Notes: generated from the letters alone by a model not told the origin. Shown: positions 54,532 through 63,700, counted from the first letter of the stretch. The stretch: 64,000 nucleotides of DNA from Candidatus Cloacimonas sp. (GCA_035403355.1 DAONFA010000002.1:62001-126000), one strand, 5' to 3'. Numbers and translations are program-made.

Positions 54532-55134
54532 ATGAAACAATGTATTCTGTCCTGTCTCCTCCTCTTGGTGGCAGGATTTCTTCTGGGTCAGGGTAAAGCA
54601 TCTATAACCGATTCTTACAATGCCGAGACCGCCAGAAATTACGCTCGTGCTCTTCAAATTATGGAAGACCTGAATACTACCGACCCCAATGACAGCTTTT
54701 ACAATTTACGCATTGCCTGGTTGCAATATCTACTTGGTCGCTATAATGATTCACTGAAAAATTATCAGAAATCTTATAATATCTTTCCTTCTCTGGATGC
54801 CCAAACTGGTATTCTGAACTGTCAATTAGCTTTGGGATTATGGAACGATGCTCATATCCAAGCAGAACAAATTTTAAAAAAATATCCGCAAAATATGTTA
54901 GTGCTTGGCAAAGCTGCTTATGCCACCTATATGCTTCAGGACTATCAAGCCACTGCTAATTATTATCAACGCATTATTGATATTTTTCCCTGGGATATGG
55001 AATCCAGGGGCTATCTGGTTAATAATCTATACCTTGCTAAGGATATAGAAAATGCGCGTAAACATTATCAGATATTGAAAAAGTATGCACCCGATTCTGC
55101 AATGGCAAAGGAATATTCTAATATTTTTAAATAG
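54532..55134 (+). CDS. Secreted TPR protein
   Basis: 200 residues. A signal peptide (about 1-20) is followed by TPR units: DPNDSFYNLRIAWLQYLLGRYNDSLKNYQKSYNIFP, AQTGILNCQLALGLWNDAHIQAEQILKKYP and KAAYATYMLQDYQATANYYQRIIDIFP. Periplasmic. AAGGAG at 8 nt before ATG 54532. It is probably a scaffold for the cluster; the next gene begins 5 nt after its stop. Confidence 0.75.
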   Translation: MKQCILSCLLLLVAGFLLGQGKASITDSYNAETARNYARALQIMEDLNTTDPNDSFYNLRIAWLQYLLGRYNDSLKNYQKSYNIFPSLDAQTGILNCQLALGLWNDAHIQAEQILKKYPQNMLVLGKAAYATYMLQDYQATANYYQRIIDIFPWDMESRGYLVNNLYLAKDIENARKHYQILKKYAPDSAMAKEYSNIFK

Positions 55135-55138
55135 CGGA

Positions 55139-56341
55139 ATGCGTTATCTTTGGCTGATTCTTCTCCTCATCCCTGGTCTGCTATTTTCAGATGATATTAT
55201 CCCTTTGCAGTTTAATCTTATTACTACGGCTTATAATAATATGCTTACCGGAAACTATGAAATAGCCGAAAAACAATATCAACAAGCAGCCATTTTATAT
55301 CCACAAGAAAGTAGTGCTTGGGAAGGTTTACTTTGGGCTATTAATGCACAAGGCAAATTTCGCAAAACCCTAAAGACATTTTCTGAAGCCAAAATTAAAC
55401 TGCCAGAGCCAGAGAAACTTTATAATTATTATGCCTATGCTCTTTCTATGCAAAACCGTTTTCCCGAAGCCAGGTTTTATTATAAACAGGCATTGGAAAA
55501 TATGCCTGCTAACCCATTGGCAAATGAAGTTTCGTGTGAAGGTTTAGCTTATGCTTATCTTGCTTTGGATAACTTTCCTGAAGCACAGACATATTTTTCA
55601 CGGGCAGCTTTCATTAGCCACAGACCTTTACCTGCTTTTAAACCTTCTTTTAATAGCACTGTTTATTATAAAGTTCCGGGGAAAAACAAAACTGCCTATG
55701 GTTTAATGCAATCTGCACAATATAAATCTGCTAAGTTAAAGCTTGACTATGAATATTTACAATTGGATAATGCCTATTTCCGAGACCTCTTTAGAGCAGA
55801 TTTTACTTACCAATTTACTCCTTTGGAAGCAGGAATAAATGGTAGCTATCTTTCCGGAAAAGATGAACGCGTCTATCCTGCCTGGCAATTAGGAGCAGAA
55901 TTATGTCCAAAATTGTATCCAGGAAAAATTGCTCTGAACCCGGAGCTTTTTGTTTCTCTCAGTCATTACCCGCGTTTTAATGTCCAGCAGATTAGTTTCC
56001 AACCCCAAGTTTACTGGCGTGATTTTACTTTTGCCTATGCTTTGCACAGCGTGTTTATGGATAATGAACCATCTTCCACAGATAGTGTTCATTTTGCTCA
56101 ACAGTTTTCTCTCACCAAATTTTTGCCCCGCAATTTTAAGCTGGGTTTATATTGTGGTTTTGGAAATGATACTTGGATGATAGATAATTCCGGAGTGATT
56201 ATTGATACCTTCAATCAAAACGGTTCCTATTATGGTATTTCCTTAGGCAAGGAACTTTTCCAGCATTTCTATTTATATGGCTATCATCAAAAGTGGGATA
56301 GCGAAAACATTATCTATTTTTCGCTTGCAGGTATTTATTAA
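55139..56341 (+). CDS. Signal-bearing TPR plus beta-barrel protein
   Basis: 400 residues from ATG 55139 (MRYLWLILLLIPGLLFS signal); an in-frame ATG 54 nt upstream lies inside the previous gene. TPR helices (about 30-170: GNYEIAEKQYQQAAILYPQESSAWEGLLWA) are followed by a C-terminal beta-rich part (about 180-400) with alternating aromatic strands (ADFTYQFTPLEAGINGSYL, VYWRDFTFAYALHSVFM), typical of an outer-membrane barrel. Ends with a terminal aromatic. It overlaps the lipoprotein gene by 1 nt. Confidence 0.7.
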   Translation: MRYLWLILLLIPGLLFSDDIIPLQFNLITTAYNNMLTGNYEIAEKQYQQAAILYPQESSAWEGLLWAINAQGKFRKTLKTFSEAKIKLPEPEKLYNYYAYALSMQNRFPEARFYYKQALENMPANPLANEVSCEGLAYAYLALDNFPEAQTYFSRAAFISHRPLPAFKPSFNSTVYYKVPGKNKTAYGLMQSAQYKSAKLKLDYEYLQLDNAYFRDLFRADFTYQFTPLEAGINGSYLSGKDERVYPAWQLGAELCPKLYPGKIALNPELFVSLSHYPRFNVQQISFQPQVYWRDFTFAYALHSVFMDNEPSSTDSVHFAQQFSLTKFLPRNFKLGLYCGFGNDTWMIDNSGVIIDTFNQNGSYYGISLGKELFQHFYLYGYHQKWDSENIIYFSLAGIY

Positions 56342-59055
56342 TGCGTCGTATCCTTTTTGGCTTGTGGTTAATTGTTTTGCTTTCTTCCTGTAACCTACGG
56401 GAAAATTTACTTTTACCTCCCGAAATTTCTGCAGCGGATTATCAAACGGGAAACACTATCAAGATCTTTTCCGATTATCTAATTAAAGCCGAAAATGACG
56501 ATTCCTATTTGTTGCTGCATAAAGAGTCTATAGCTGAAGAATTGATTCACTTGGGTGACGAAATTGTTTTTCGCAAAGTGGAAACATTTTCTCTGCGTGA
56601 TTCCTTAGGTTTTCAAAATAATTCTGAAGAACAAAGTAATACCTATCAATTTAGTGTTTTACGCTCCGGAACTATAATTAACCTCATTGCTTCTATCAAT
56701 ATGGCAGAAATATACACTGAAGTAAAACCAAGTTCAGACCCTTTTTATCTAATTAGTTTCAATTATTATCTGCAAGCCAGTTCCATTAATCCTACCTATT
56801 ATAGTAAAAAAAGAGCTCATTTTCCTGTGTCTGCTACCGGAGAATATGCTCTATTTTCTATTCCTGAAGAAGAAAACCCTACCGTGCAACATAACGGTAG
56901 AGATAATTTCTATGCTGTTTTAATTAATAAAACTAAAGCTCAGGTAGCTGTTAATTTTCCTGCTGCATACACATCAATGGCTGGAAATATAACTATTAGT
57001 TTGAAGGATAACTTACCTGAATACTATAAATTAACTGCCTACTATCCCAATGCTGCTATTTCTTATCCTGTTGTAGATTTACACACGGAAAATCAATTAG
57101 CCAACGGTCTTGCTTTCTTAAGGATACTAAATGCAGGTAAAGGTTTTTTTGGCAGACAGTGGATATATCTATCCGAAAATTCTGTTTATAGCTGGTCTGA
57201 AAACGATCCTGCTTCAGGAAATTCAAATTGGTGGATAGATTCCAATGGTTTATACAGTTTCTTAAAAGGCAGTGGTAAATATTTTCTGCTTACTCCTCTG
57301 GAAAATCAAAATGAAGTAACTGTCCCCTTGGATGGAAGCGTAAATAGCGTTTTTTTACAACAAATCTGGTTTGATTTACATTCAATTTCTTTACCGGAAA
57401 CCCAAATGAAAGTAAATATCGCTCCTGATATTTCTTCAATAGTAACCGATTACTTCCAAAATAATCCCTATTCTTTCAGTTCAACTGTGCAGGCATTTGT
57501 TATCAATTTTTATAAGGGTTCTGAACTTATAACCGCCCTTCCCGAAAATAACTGGATAGAATTTGGCTTTTTCACTAATTTACCTGAAAATTCCCGTAAT
57601 TTCTTATTTAGCGTTTACCGAGATAAGCTTCAAGATATAATCACCTATAAAAGCTCAGGACCAAGCTATGATGCCAATCATTATAGCCAAGTTAATTCTT
57701 ATATTTATTCTGGCATAACATCTTCTGCAACATATCTTTATGGCTTTTTACAAACAGCTCCAAAGCAGCTAAAAGTTCCTTATTACAAAAAAAAGCAATA
57801 CTTGCAAACTGAAAACACCATAATTAGTTGGTGGGATACGCGTAAAATTGACTACGATTATCTTATTCTAAATAGCAAACCTACTATTCCTAATCATCCT
57901 TGGCTGAAAGGAGAACCGTTTTATATTAGTTCTGCGAATGCATTGGCTGATTTTTGTTTCTATGTAAATAATGAGAGGCAAAGCTCTTTGCCTGCGGGTT
58001 TTTATCTTGCAATGCCCGTTTTAAGTCCACAGGAAAACTATCTTCTATTGTCCACTTTTCCCTATCCGCGCTTAAAAAATTATATCCAGGGAACAGCAAA
58101 TTGCTCTATCCAAAATGGCTGGTTGAATATCTATCCCGAATTTCCAGGGATAATTATAAATTGCAACATAAACTATACCAATCCGTTACAACTGAGAACT
58201 TATTCCACGATGAACTTTTTCTGGAATGATCTCATTTTTTATACTTATGGCAATGCCCCTCAAGCAGCAAACACAATCTTTAGCATATATAAAACTAATG
58301 CACTGGCAGATCCTTATAGCATTCTTGCTAACCAATATAACCTCAGTTATACTTCTGCTGATTACACAATTAATTCAGATTCCGAAGATAATTTTTCTCT
58401 ATTCCAGCCAGTGTTATTTTTCCCGCGCATCACTAAAGGACAGAATCTGCTTTTATACGAAAAACGAGAACCCTATTATCGGTTGTATCCTTATACAGAA
58501 AGCGAGACCCTTGATCCTTGGCATTTTTATATAGATAATGGCTTTAATGGCATCGCGTTAGCTAATAGCGGTTCTTATGCTTCATTTGTAGATAACAATC
58601 CTCATAATAGCGTAAACTTATCTGTTGATAACTCTACCCAAGATAAAGTTGTTTCTCTCTATCAAGCGCAGTTTGTGCTACCTAAATTTTTTATTAATAA
58701 GGGTGTACCTGTTGGTTCAGTTCTCAATATGAGCAAATTGAATAATGTTTCTGGAGTTTCTAACCTCTTGTCTGCTTACCAGGTTAATATTTCAAATTCT
58801 ACTGGAGTGACAATTAATCCTGATTTTTATAATATTATCGGAGCTACCCAAGAGCCGTATTTATATCTCCCTATTTCTGATGTTACTCTCATAAATTCGG
58901 CACATCTTTTTTACCGCAATCAACTGGGAAATGAATCAGAACTAAACAGAGTGGATAGTTTCAGCGAAAATTATGCAAATGAATATATAGTAGTAGGTAA
59001 CTGCTTTATCTGTACTGTTCCCAATCCGGGGATATTTTATATCACCAGTTTTTGA
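56341..59055 (+). CDS. Large lipoprotein of unknown function
   Basis: 904 residues. Lipobox LLSSC places the lipid Cys at 17. The long mature part is Asn-, Ser- and Tyr-rich and beta-dominated (for example KYFLLTPLENQNEVTVPL and TYSTMNFFWNDLIFYTYG). No repeats or catalytic motif were recognised, and no family. As the last gene of the cluster and next to the barrel protein, it may be a surface or periplasmic partner. The start ATG overlaps the previous stop by 1 nt. Confidence 0.6.
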   Translation: MRRILFGLWLIVLLSSCNLRENLLLPPEISAADYQTGNTIKIFSDYLIKAENDDSYLLLHKESIAEELIHLGDEIVFRKVETFSLRDSLGFQNNSEEQSNTYQFSVLRSGTIINLIASINMAEIYTEVKPSSDPFYLISFNYYLQASSINPTYYSKKRAHFPVSATGEYALFSIPEEENPTVQHNGRDNFYAVLINKTKAQVAVNFPAAYTSMAGNITISLKDNLPEYYKLTAYYPNAAISYPVVDLHTENQLANGLAFLRILNAGKGFFGRQWIYLSENSVYSWSENDPASGNSNWWIDSNGLYSFLKGSGKYFLLTPLENQNEVTVPLDGSVNSVFLQQIWFDLHSISLPETQMKVNIAPDISSIVTDYFQNNPYSFSSTVQAFVINFYKGSELITALPENNWIEFGFFTNLPENSRNFLFSVYRDKLQDIITYKSSGPSYDANHYSQVNSYIYSGITSSATYLYGFLQTAPKQLKVPYYKKKQYLQTENTIISWWDTRKIDYDYLILNSKPTIPNHPWLKGEPFYISSANALADFCFYVNNERQSSLPAGFYLAMPVLSPQENYLLLSTFPYPRLKNYIQGTANCSIQNGWLNIYPEFPGIIINCNINYTNPLQLRTYSTMNFFWNDLIFYTYGNAPQAANTIFSIYKTNALADPYSILANQYNLSYTSADYTINSDSEDNFSLFQPVLFFPRITKGQNLLLYEKREPYYRLYPYTESETLDPWHFYIDNGFNGIALANSGSYASFVDNNPHNSVNLSVDNSTQDKVVSLYQAQFVLPKFFINKGVPVGSVLNMSKLNNVSGVSNLLSAYQVNISNSTGVTINPDFYNIIGATQEPYLYLPISDVTLINSAHLFYRNQLGNESELNRVDSFSENYANEYIVVGNCFICTVPNPGIFYITSF

Positions 59056-59100
59056 GGATAGTAATGCTTCTCTCAAATTACGCAGATATAATTTTTGAAA

Positions 59101-59145
59101 CAAGGATTTAAGGATTAGATTTTAGGAACAAGGATTTAAGGATTA
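59101..59145. repeat. 17-bp direct repeat, two copies 28 bp apart
   Basis: CAAGGATTTAAGGATTA occurs at 59101-59117 and again at 59129-59145; related GGATTA words follow at once. It is a short tandem-type repeat like that beside the hairpin at 16736. Confidence 0.6.
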
Positions 59146-59231
59146 TAGGATTAAGAGGATTTCTAATTTAAGTTCCAGCGGGACGACAGATATTAACGAC
59201 GGATTTTAACATGATGAAGAAATACCTGAGA

Positions 59232-59249
59232 GTTGATGTCTTCATCAAC
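59232..59249. repeat. GTTGA-type hairpin repeat, copy 4
   Basis: GTTGATG - TCTT - CATCAAC, seven perfect pairs. Compared with copies 2 and 3 the inner pairs changed from CC/GG to TG/CA, keeping the stem. Confidence 0.7.
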
Positions 59250-59557
59250 CCACAACAAACATACTATCAAGCTATCATAAAATATAACGGAATTTGCATA
59301 ATTTGGGTGAGGGTTTATAGTATCTACTAAGGGGGCACTTTGGGCACCAATAGCACGGGGAAAAATAAAGATCGGGAATTGCTACAATGCAGATTAAATC
59401 ATTTCTTAAAACAAATTTCTTGGGCTTTCCTCCGCAGGTAGAAATCACCATAACAAATATATTTTGCCTCTTGCATAGTCAGAACACATTATTTTCAAAT
59501 ACTGAACGAAGAGTGGAGGAAGAAGAAATTATCCGTAATTAGCTAAGAAAACAGCAG

Positions 59558-59590
59558 CAAAAAAAAGGAATAGCATACTAAAGCTATCCC
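59558..59590 (-). terminator. Terminator downstream of the DUF1292 gene
   Basis: On the minus strand GGGATAGC - 8 nt - GCTATTCC is followed by a run of eight T (plus-strand A-run 59559-59566). One G-T pair in the stem. It lies 84 nt past the stop. Confidence 0.6.
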
Positions 59591-59673
59591 TTAGGCATTT
59601 TAAAAAAAGTTCTCTGCTTTTTCTGACGGCAACAATAAAATTCCGGCAGGAAAGTAGAGAATATACCCTTTAC

Positions 59674-60021
59674 TTATAATTCGGGATGGTCACTCATCGC
59701 CATTTCTTCCATTTCCTGGGCAAATTGGGCTTCAAACATATTGGCTATTTTGGTGAATTCTTCTTCATCTTCAATTTCGGTTAAAAGAATTTCCTCGTCA
59801 TTATTCGTAAGTTGCAATATTTCATATAGGTTATCGCCTTCTTCTACTAAAGCAAGATAAAGTTTACCTTCATTTTCCACTTTACCGAGGAGGACGAAAT
59901 TTTTTTTGGTTCCATCCTGGGTTTCCAGGGTTATAACATTATCATCGCATTCGCATTCGCATTCATCATCACAAATATGCTCTTCTTCGGGAATAGGGGT
60001 ATTGATTTCTTTTTCGGACAT
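59674..60021 (-). CDS. DUF1292-family acidic protein with an N-terminal Cys cluster
   Basis: 115 residues. NVITLETQDGTKKNFVLLGKVENEGKLYLALVE and EEILLTEIEDEEEFTKIANMFEA match the DUF1292 (YrzB-like) family, common in Firmicutes and of unknown function. Before it lies a Cys/Asp/Glu run (ICDDECECECDD, four cysteines), which could bind metal. Single gene on the minus strand. Confidence 0.8.
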   Translation of the reverse strand: MSEKEINTPIPEEEHICDDECECECDDNVITLETQDGTKKNFVLLGKVENEGKLYLALVEEGDNLYEILQLTNNDEEILLTEIEDEEEFTKIANMFEAQFAQEMEEMAMSDHPEL

Positions 60022-60187
60022 TTGAAACTCCTTGTTTATAATGTAGTCACAGTTTTTGCGGGCTGAATTCTGGCAAGGTAAATCTTTGTTTTCACGGGTA
60101 GTAAAGGCAAAAAGTATCCCCCTTGAAGTTGCCTTCTGTGAAAGCAGCAGACCTGAAATGTCTATGCAATATCATTACCAGGTAGAA

Positions 60188-60240
60188 TCTTTTATGCTTC
60201 TTTAAACCTTCCTTAACGATTTCTTAACGAAGTTAAAGCA
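60188..60240. repeat. CTTTAACGA element, inverted copy
   Basis: TCTTTTATGCTTCTTTA (60188-60204) then ACCTTC, CTTAACGATTT, CTTAACGA and AGTTAAAG. It matches the reverse complement of the right end of the 31120-31203 element, including the GAAGCATAAAAGA end. Confidence 0.7.
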
Positions 60241-60400
60241 AGCACCCATCCAACTCAACTATCAATCACCCTTTATTCATACGGTATAAACCAACAACAC
60301 CAGAAAGCGAAAAAAAATACTCTCTGGTGACTTTATTCTTTTTCTGCTACCAAATATTTGTTAATCAGTTCCTGTTTTTTTGCGATATGCGGCGGATGAA

Positions 60401-60458
60401 ATTCCCGTATCGTTCCCATATCGCGATACGAGAACGATACGGGAGTCATATCGGAGGA
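60401..60458. repeat. 57-bp palindromic dispersed element, copy 2
   Basis: 13-bp perfect arms (60403-60415 / 60432-60444) with the same 16-nt loop as copy 1 and the shared tail CATATCGGA. The single change against copy 1 (A to G at 60445) turns one A-T pair into a G-T wobble. Confidence 0.9.
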
Positions 60459-60820
60459 TTATGGAGAAAATTTCGGGCTCCGAGGTTATGGAACAGTGGA
60501 CAATGCAACCAAAAAATTTGGGAAAAAACATACAAGTGAAGGAGAAAAAATAGGCAAAACTTTTCTTATAGCGTTGGGTTACTATTGCATTATTTGGATT
60601 TAATATATTCCCACGAACTACGGAACTTTCGGGTAAAGTTTCTATTGCTCTCTCAATTTCTTCTTTAAAAAGGAATTTCTTGTTTCTTACACTTCCAGCA
60701 GCTATGTTTTGCCCATAAGTGAAATGAATTATAAGGTAAAGTAGCAAGAAATTTGATTGACGGTTTTAAGCCCTGTATTTTTTGAGAAAAATAAAATAAT
60801 TTTAACATCCTGGAGGAAAA

Positions 60821-61900
60821 ATGACATATCGTGTGCTCGCTGTTAATCCCGGTTCAACATCAACTAAAATTGCTGTTTATGACGACAGCACTTCCGTTTT
60901 TGAAAAAACCTTGCGGCACGATCCCGAAGAATTAAATCAATTCGGTGATCTTTTCAATCAGACCGATTTTCGGAAGGCATTAGTAATGGAAGCGATGGAA
61001 GAAAATAATGTCCATCCTCAAACCTTGAATGCTATTGTTGGTAGAGGCGGATTAGTTCGTGCCGTAAGTGGCGGAACCTGGAAAGTAAATGCAGCAATGT
61101 TACGAGATTTGAAGGACATAACAATTTGGGGAAGAAGCCATGCTTCAAATTTAGGTGCCTTCATTGCCAAAGCTATTGCCGAGCCGCTTGGCATACCCTA
61201 TTTTATAGTTGATCCTGTAGCAACTGACGAATTGGAAGATATAGCTCGCTTGGCAGGTATTCCGGAAATTGAACATAAAAGTTTGTTTCATGCTTTGAAT
61301 ATTCGTTATATTTGCCGGCTACTGGCGGAAAAATTATCTATTCCTTTAAACAGGGCTAATTTTATCGGAGTGCACTTGGGAGGTGGAATTTCCGTTGCTG
61401 CAATAAAAAACGGCAGAGTAGTAGATGTAAATAACGCTCTTTTAGGGACAGGACCTTTTTCTCCTCAAAGAGCCGGCTCACTTCCCATTGGTGATTTAAT
61501 TGATATGTGCTATTCAGGAAAATATACGAAAAAAGAACTTACAACCTATCTTTCCAAAGGTGCAGGACTTATGGCTTATTTAGGAACCGATAGCGGAATT
61601 GAAGTTGGCAAAAGAGTGGAGGCAGGTGACCCTAAAGCAAAACTTGTTTTAGATGCTATGTGCTACAGAATTTCGCGTGAAATAGGTTCCTGTGCTGCAG
61701 TGCTTGCCGGAAAAGTAGAAGGCATATATCTTAGTGGCGGTTTAGTATATAATGATTATATTGTGAATTTCATTACAGAACATACTAAGTTTATTGCTCC
61801 GATCTACCTGTATCCCGGAGAAAAAGAAATGGAAGCACTCTGCCAAGGAGGGATAAGAATTTTAAACGGAACTGAAGAAGCCAAGGAATATCCCTATTGA
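60821..61900 (+). CDS. buk: Butyrate kinase
   Basis: 359 residues, ASKHA fold. N-terminal VLAVNPGSTSTKIAVYDD (phosphate 1), GRGGLVRAVSGGTWKVN, FIGVHLGGGISVAAIKNGRVVDVNNALLGTGPFSPQRAGSLP and IYLSGGLVYNDYIV are the Buk blocks. It makes ATP and butyrate from butyryl phosphate, or the reverse, in fermentation; branched-chain acyl phosphates are also possible. GGAGG precedes the ATG. No phosphotransbutyrylase gene adjoins. Confidence 0.93.
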   Translation: MTYRVLAVNPGSTSTKIAVYDDSTSVFEKTLRHDPEELNQFGDLFNQTDFRKALVMEAMEENNVHPQTLNAIVGRGGLVRAVSGGTWKVNAAMLRDLKDITIWGRSHASNLGAFIAKAIAEPLGIPYFIVDPVATDELEDIARLAGIPEIEHKSLFHALNIRYICRLLAEKLSIPLNRANFIGVHLGGGISVAAIKNGRVVDVNNALLGTGPFSPQRAGSLPIGDLIDMCYSGKYTKKELTTYLSKGAGLMAYLGTDSGIEVGKRVEAGDPKAKLVLDAMCYRISREIGSCAAVLAGKVEGIYLSGGLVYNDYIVNFITEHTKFIAPIYLYPGEKEMEALCQGGIRILNGTEEAKEYPY

Positions 61901-63573
61901 AATATTTCCTGATTACCCTTCTGCTTACAATCGGCATTTATCTTAATGCGGAAAATTGGACTGTCCTTGTTTATATGGCTGCTGATAATAATTTGGCGGA
62001 AATGGGCAAATTAGATATTAATACAATGGAAAGCGTTGCCCAACCTGCGAATTTGAACTTAATTGTTCAAGCTGATTTTCCTGAAGGAGCGAAACGCTAT
62101 AAAATTCAGCAGGATAATTCGGAACAGATAACTTCACCGATTTTAGCCAATTTGGGTAATATTAACAGTGGCGATCCCAATACTTTGAACAGTTTCATAA
62201 AATGGGGTTACAACCGCTATCCTACTCAGCGCAAAATGCTTATTATCTGGTCTCATGGAGATAGTTGGTTTAAAGCCAACACGGGCAAATGGATTTGTCC
62301 TGATGATAATGCTCAAGACCTGATAAGCGTTGCCGGGGGAGAACTGGTTTTAGCTTTTACCGGTATTCCTCGTTTGGATATTTTGCTTTTTGATGCTTGC
62401 AGTATGCAAAGCATTGAAGTAATTAGTGAGGTCTATTCTTATGCCGATTATGTTATCGGCTCGGAAGATTCCGTTCCCCAAAACGGTTTTCCTTATGAGG
62501 ACATAATCCCTCTTTTTGGAGGTGACTTTACTCAGCTTTTAGCCGAGATTCCGGAACTATATGTTTCTTCCTATCTGCCGGGAGAAGGGATTAACGAAGG
62601 ATGGAACTATTGGGCTGTTACCTGCTCTGTAATTAAAACGGAATTAGTGCCTCAATTTGTCCAACAAATTAAAAACTTTGCCGTTAATCAAAGAAATATG
62701 GCTCCCAAATATTTTCCGGTGCGCAATTCCTGCTATTCTATGAATACAGGACTTGCAGATATTGATATCAGAGATTTTTTGGAAAAGGCAAAAACGGTTT
62801 ACGATAGCGGTGCTCAAAATTTACTCTCCCTGTGGAATTCAATGGTTATTAGCAGTGCTTTTACCAATCCTGAAGAAATTGGCAATATTGGCACCGCTGC
62901 AATTTGGTTTCCCGATAGCAGATTCAATTTTGAAAACGGCTGGAAACAATATCTGAAGCTGGAATTTGCTCACTCCCGTTGGCTCGGTTTTGTAAATGCA
63001 GCTCTGGGAGACGATACTTTTCCTCCCGAAAAACCAAAACTACTGTCCCAAAACCTTATTTATAAGACCTTGCAAATTTTCCTGCAGGCAAACCCCGATC
63101 CCGATTCCCTATACTATGAAATAACTATAGACGAAGGACAGCATTATCAATATTTACACACCTCTCCAGAAGATGCTGTAATTTTAATTATGCTGCAAAT
63201 AGACCAGCCCGGAACTTATCAAATAAAAGCTATTGATCAAAGCGGAAACAAAAGCGAACCCTTAATCGGAAATTATGATTATCAGGAACCGCAAATGTCC
63301 GTTATGATTAACCCCAATCCTGTTTCCCCTAATTCTGCGGCTGTCTTAAGATGGTGGGCAAATGAAGGTCTGCAAGGGAACATTCAATTGGAAATTTATA
63401 ACTTGAAAGGACAGAAAGTGCTAAGTAAATGTTTGGGAAAAGTGCTTGCCGGAGAAGGAAATTTCTTGCTTAACTCCGAACCGAAATTTGGCTCTCTGCC
63501 TGCCGGAGTGTATTTTTTAAGGTTGCATTTGGGTGATATGAAATTTACCCGTAAATTTACTATCTTATACTAA
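61897..63573 (+). CDS. Clostripain-family (C11) secreted protease with C-terminal sorting domain
   Basis: 558 residues. A signal peptide (1-18) is followed by WTVLVYMAADNNLAEMG, catalytic H120 in IIWSHGDSW and C168 in LLFDACSMQS, the C11/clostripain dyad. A beta-rich middle precedes a FlgD-like/Por sorting domain (INPNPVSPNSAAVLRW, IYNLKGQKVLSK, GVYFLRLHLG). The start is TTG 61897, which overlaps the buk stop (TTGA), so the two are co-translated. It probably digests proteins outside the cell. Confidence 0.88.
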   Translation: MKYFLITLLLTIGIYLNAENWTVLVYMAADNNLAEMGKLDINTMESVAQPANLNLIVQADFPEGAKRYKIQQDNSEQITSPILANLGNINSGDPNTLNSFIKWGYNRYPTQRKMLIIWSHGDSWFKANTGKWICPDDNAQDLISVAGGELVLAFTGIPRLDILLFDACSMQSIEVISEVYSYADYVIGSEDSVPQNGFPYEDIIPLFGGDFTQLLAEIPELYVSSYLPGEGINEGWNYWAVTCSVIKTELVPQFVQQIKNFAVNQRNMAPKYFPVRNSCYSMNTGLADIDIRDFLEKAKTVYDSGAQNLLSLWNSMVISSAFTNPEEIGNIGTAAIWFPDSRFNFENGWKQYLKLEFAHSRWLGFVNAALGDDTFPPEKPKLLSQNLIYKTLQIFLQANPDPDSLYYEITIDEGQHYQYLHTSPEDAVILIMLQIDQPGTYQIKAIDQSGNKSEPLIGNYDYQEPQMSVMINPNPVSPNSAAVLRWWANEGLQGNIQLEIYNLKGQKVLSKCLGKVLAGEGNFLLNSEPKFGSLPAGVYFLRLHLGDMKFTRKFTILY

Positions 63574-63593
63574 AATTATGCGCTTGAGAATAT

Positions 63594-63700
63594 TGTGGAT
63601 AACCTGTGGATAAGTTTTGTGGAAAACCTTCTACAAAATATAACCTCCATAATTTGCAGATAGATATAAAAAGGGACTTATCCACCACCCTTGTGGATAA
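63594..63700. other. Cluster of DnaA boxes
   Basis: Three exact TGTGGATAA boxes at 63594-63602, 63605-63613 and 63692-63700, a near match TGTGGAAAA at 63618-63626, and an inverted TTATCCACC (8/9) at 63678-63686. All lie in 107 bp between the protease stop and the methyltransferase start, with AT-rich DNA downstream. Possible origin, or DnaA-controlled promoter or titration site. Confidence 0.6.

Larger units (their letters stand above)
59056..59673. other. Intergenic region, 618 bp
   Basis: No gene. Contains a 17-bp direct repeat CAAGGATTTAAGGATTA (59101-59117 and 59129-59145), a GTTGA-type hairpin (59232-59249) and a minus-strand terminator at 59558-59590. Confidence 0.6.
60022..60820. other. 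Intergenic region, 799 bp, upstream of buk
   Basis: No gene supported. It carries the inverted copy of the CTTTAACGA element (60188-60240) and the second 57-bp palindromic element (60401-60458). A minus-strand open stretch at 60361-60747 is partly made of that repeat and was rejected. Confidence 0.6.

Noticed and set aside
60361..60747. 128-codon leftward open frame upstream of buk
   Set aside because: One end is the palindromic element; the rest has no recognisable domain and no ribosome site. It could contain a gene remnant, but this is not supportable.
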